Below, piece by piece: positions 62,834-64,000 of a DNA stretch of 64,000 nucleotides; the first letter of the stretch is position 1; each line of letters opens with the position of its first letter. Source of the DNA: Larimichthys crocea (taxonomy: Eukaryota; Chordata; Actinopteri; Sciaenidae). Both the position numbers and the translations under genes were made by a program. The stretch spans positions 20,986,528-21,050,527 of the forward strand of contig NC_040011.1 of NCBI RefSeq assembly GCF_000972845.2. The letters run 5' to 3'. Below the pieces are notes generated by a model. The model worked only from the letters and a program-made list of their open reading frames with translations. It ran no database searches and was not told the DNA's origin.

Positions 62834-63832
62834 ATGGACCCAGCAGATCGAGATGCTCTTCGTGAAGCCCTCTCCACCCAAGGGATATTGCTTGGAAGGC
62901 ATGACCGATTACTTTCCGGTGTCATTAGCTCGTTGCAGGACTTAAGTGCCAGTGTGGCCCAAATTGCCTCTCAACTGTCCACCCAGACTCCCCCAGCTGA
63001 AATCCCAGCAGCAGTGAGTAGCCATGCTTTCCCTCAGACTCAAACACCCCTCCCCCCTGCAGCCAAGGAACCTTTTGTTCCACCTCCGGAGCATTATTCG
63101 GGCGATTTGGGTTCCTGTGGCCGTTTTCTTTTACAGTGCTCTCTAGTTTTTGATCAGCAACCATCTAGCTACCCGTCAGATCGCTCACGTATTGCATATA
63201 TAGTTAATTTACTTAGAGGAAGAGCAGGTCAGTGGGCTACTGCATTATGGGAGGGAGGTTCTAGTGTCCTGGGGTCATGATTCCTTCATAGCTGAGCTTC
63301 GCAGAGTTTTTGATCATCCAATTCAGGGTCGGGAGGCTGAGAAACGTTTATTGTCCCTACGTCAGGGTTCCGCTTCTGTTGCTAATTTCTCTATTGACTT
63401 CCGTATCCTAGCTGCAGAGAGTGGGTGGGACAGCAGGGCGCTACAAGCTGTTTTTGTTAAGGGGCTATCGGGCGAAATTAAGGATGAACTAGCTACTCGC
63501 GACGAACCCAATTCTTTAGATGTGTTAATATCAGTGGCCATCAAGATAGATAATCGACAGAGGGAGAGGAATAGAGAAAGGACCGGCAGGCCCCAACCCA
63601 CAGCCAGTTCCCCCCCCCACCTCCCCAATTTCAGTCCCACTTCAGCTCCCCAGCCAGCACTCGTGGAGCCCCGTCTGGCTCAGTGGAGGAGCCCATGCAG
63701 GTCGGACGGGCTCGTCTGACACCTGGAGAACGCCAGCGACGGATGCAAGCTAGACTCTGCCTCTACTGCGGCCAGACGGGACACTTCATTGCCTCTTGCC
63801 CCCAGACGCCAAAAGACCGGGCTCGCCAGTGA
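62834..63832 (+). pseudogene. gypsy gag with two frameshifts
   Basis: ATG 62834 begins MDPADRDALREALSTQGILL. A coiled-coil (LLSGVISSLQDLSASVAQIA) and a Pro-rich linker precede the capsid with the PPPEHYSGDLGSCGRFLLQC segment. The frame is lost near 63260, then resumes at 63264 with [20 protein letters not shown] up to 63719. A second change near 63650-63690 restores the nucleocapsid, which ends in the knuckle CLYCGQTGHFIASC (about 63758-63799). The knuckle is CCHC: C-x2-C-x4-H-x4-C. Confidence 0.85.
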
Positions 63833-63834
63833 GG

Positions 63835-64000
63835 GAGGGCACGCTGGTGAGCCAGACTTCCTCTCAATCCTGCTCTCCCCCTCGAGTAAGTGTGTCTGCT
63901 TCCCTTACCTGTGCAGGGGTTACCCTTCCATTTCAAGCCCTAGTGGATTCTGGAGCCGATGACAATTTCATTGACCTAGAACTTGCTAATCAATTGCAAA
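63835..64000 (+). pseudogene. gypsy pol start (protease), partial
   Basis: The last frame reads FQALVDSGADDNFIDLELAN. The DSGA triad is the retropepsin active site with the usual D-x-F-I following. Cut by the window end. Confidence 0.75.

Larger units (their letters stand above)
62340..64000 (+). mobile_element. Ty3/gypsy retrotransposon, 5' end, cut by window edge
   Basis: LTR, short leader, gag (62834-63832) and the beginning of pol protease. The order is that of fish gypsy elements of the sushi type. At least two gag frameshifts indicate inactivity. The rest of pol is beyond 64000. Confidence 0.85.

Overview
This is vertebrate, almost certainly ray-finned (teleost) fish, nuclear DNA. It has spliced genes with GT/AG introns, long dinucleotide microsatellites, and a dense load of teleost-type transposons (L2/CR1-clade LINEs, BEL/Pao and Ty3/gypsy LTR elements, hAT and pogo-like DNA elements, an endogenous-retrovirus remnant). 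There are no bacterial features. A 10-N gap at 25428-25437 shows that it is a draft scaffold.

Only two host genes are recognisable. NOCT (nocturnin, + strand, coding 12918-14234) encodes the circadian EEP-family NADP(H) phosphatase. ELF2 (NERF-type ETS transcription factor, - strand, coding 32081 down to 16389, probable 5' UTR exon at about 33907-34150) is complete: eight coding exons splice in frame to a 562-residue protein. The genes lie tail to tail about 2 kb apart. NOCT and ELF2 are also neighbours in human 4q31, so this is conserved synteny.

Layout: 1-1290 is a decayed L2. 2584-8925 is a nested nest: a gypsy element with a 5-bp target duplication whose second LTR was split by an L2, itself split by a pogo-like/hAT insertion. 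8926-12900 is intergenic with one hAT relic. 12910-34250 holds NOCT and ELF2. Inside ELF2 intron 4 (counting the UTR intron as intron 1) lies a roughly 6-kb inverted second copy of ELF2 exons (about 20900-26940) that crosses the N gap and is probably an assembly error, possibly a real inverted duplication. 34600-43450 is a BEL/Pao element running into a gypsy fragment that carries an L2 insertion. 44110-50320 holds an ERV pol remnant, a second LINE family, an L1-type tail and another L2/CR1 LINE. 50884-52140 holds a duplicated repeat unit. 52400-62340 has no recognisable gene but contains a 159-bp-arm hairpin and a textbook solo LTR. 62340-64000 is the 5' end of a gypsy element cut by the window edge.

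I found no unknown multi-gene system. The strongest unusual signals are the inverted ELF2 copy, the nested insertion with an intact outer target-site duplication, and the long hairpin at 54182-54554.
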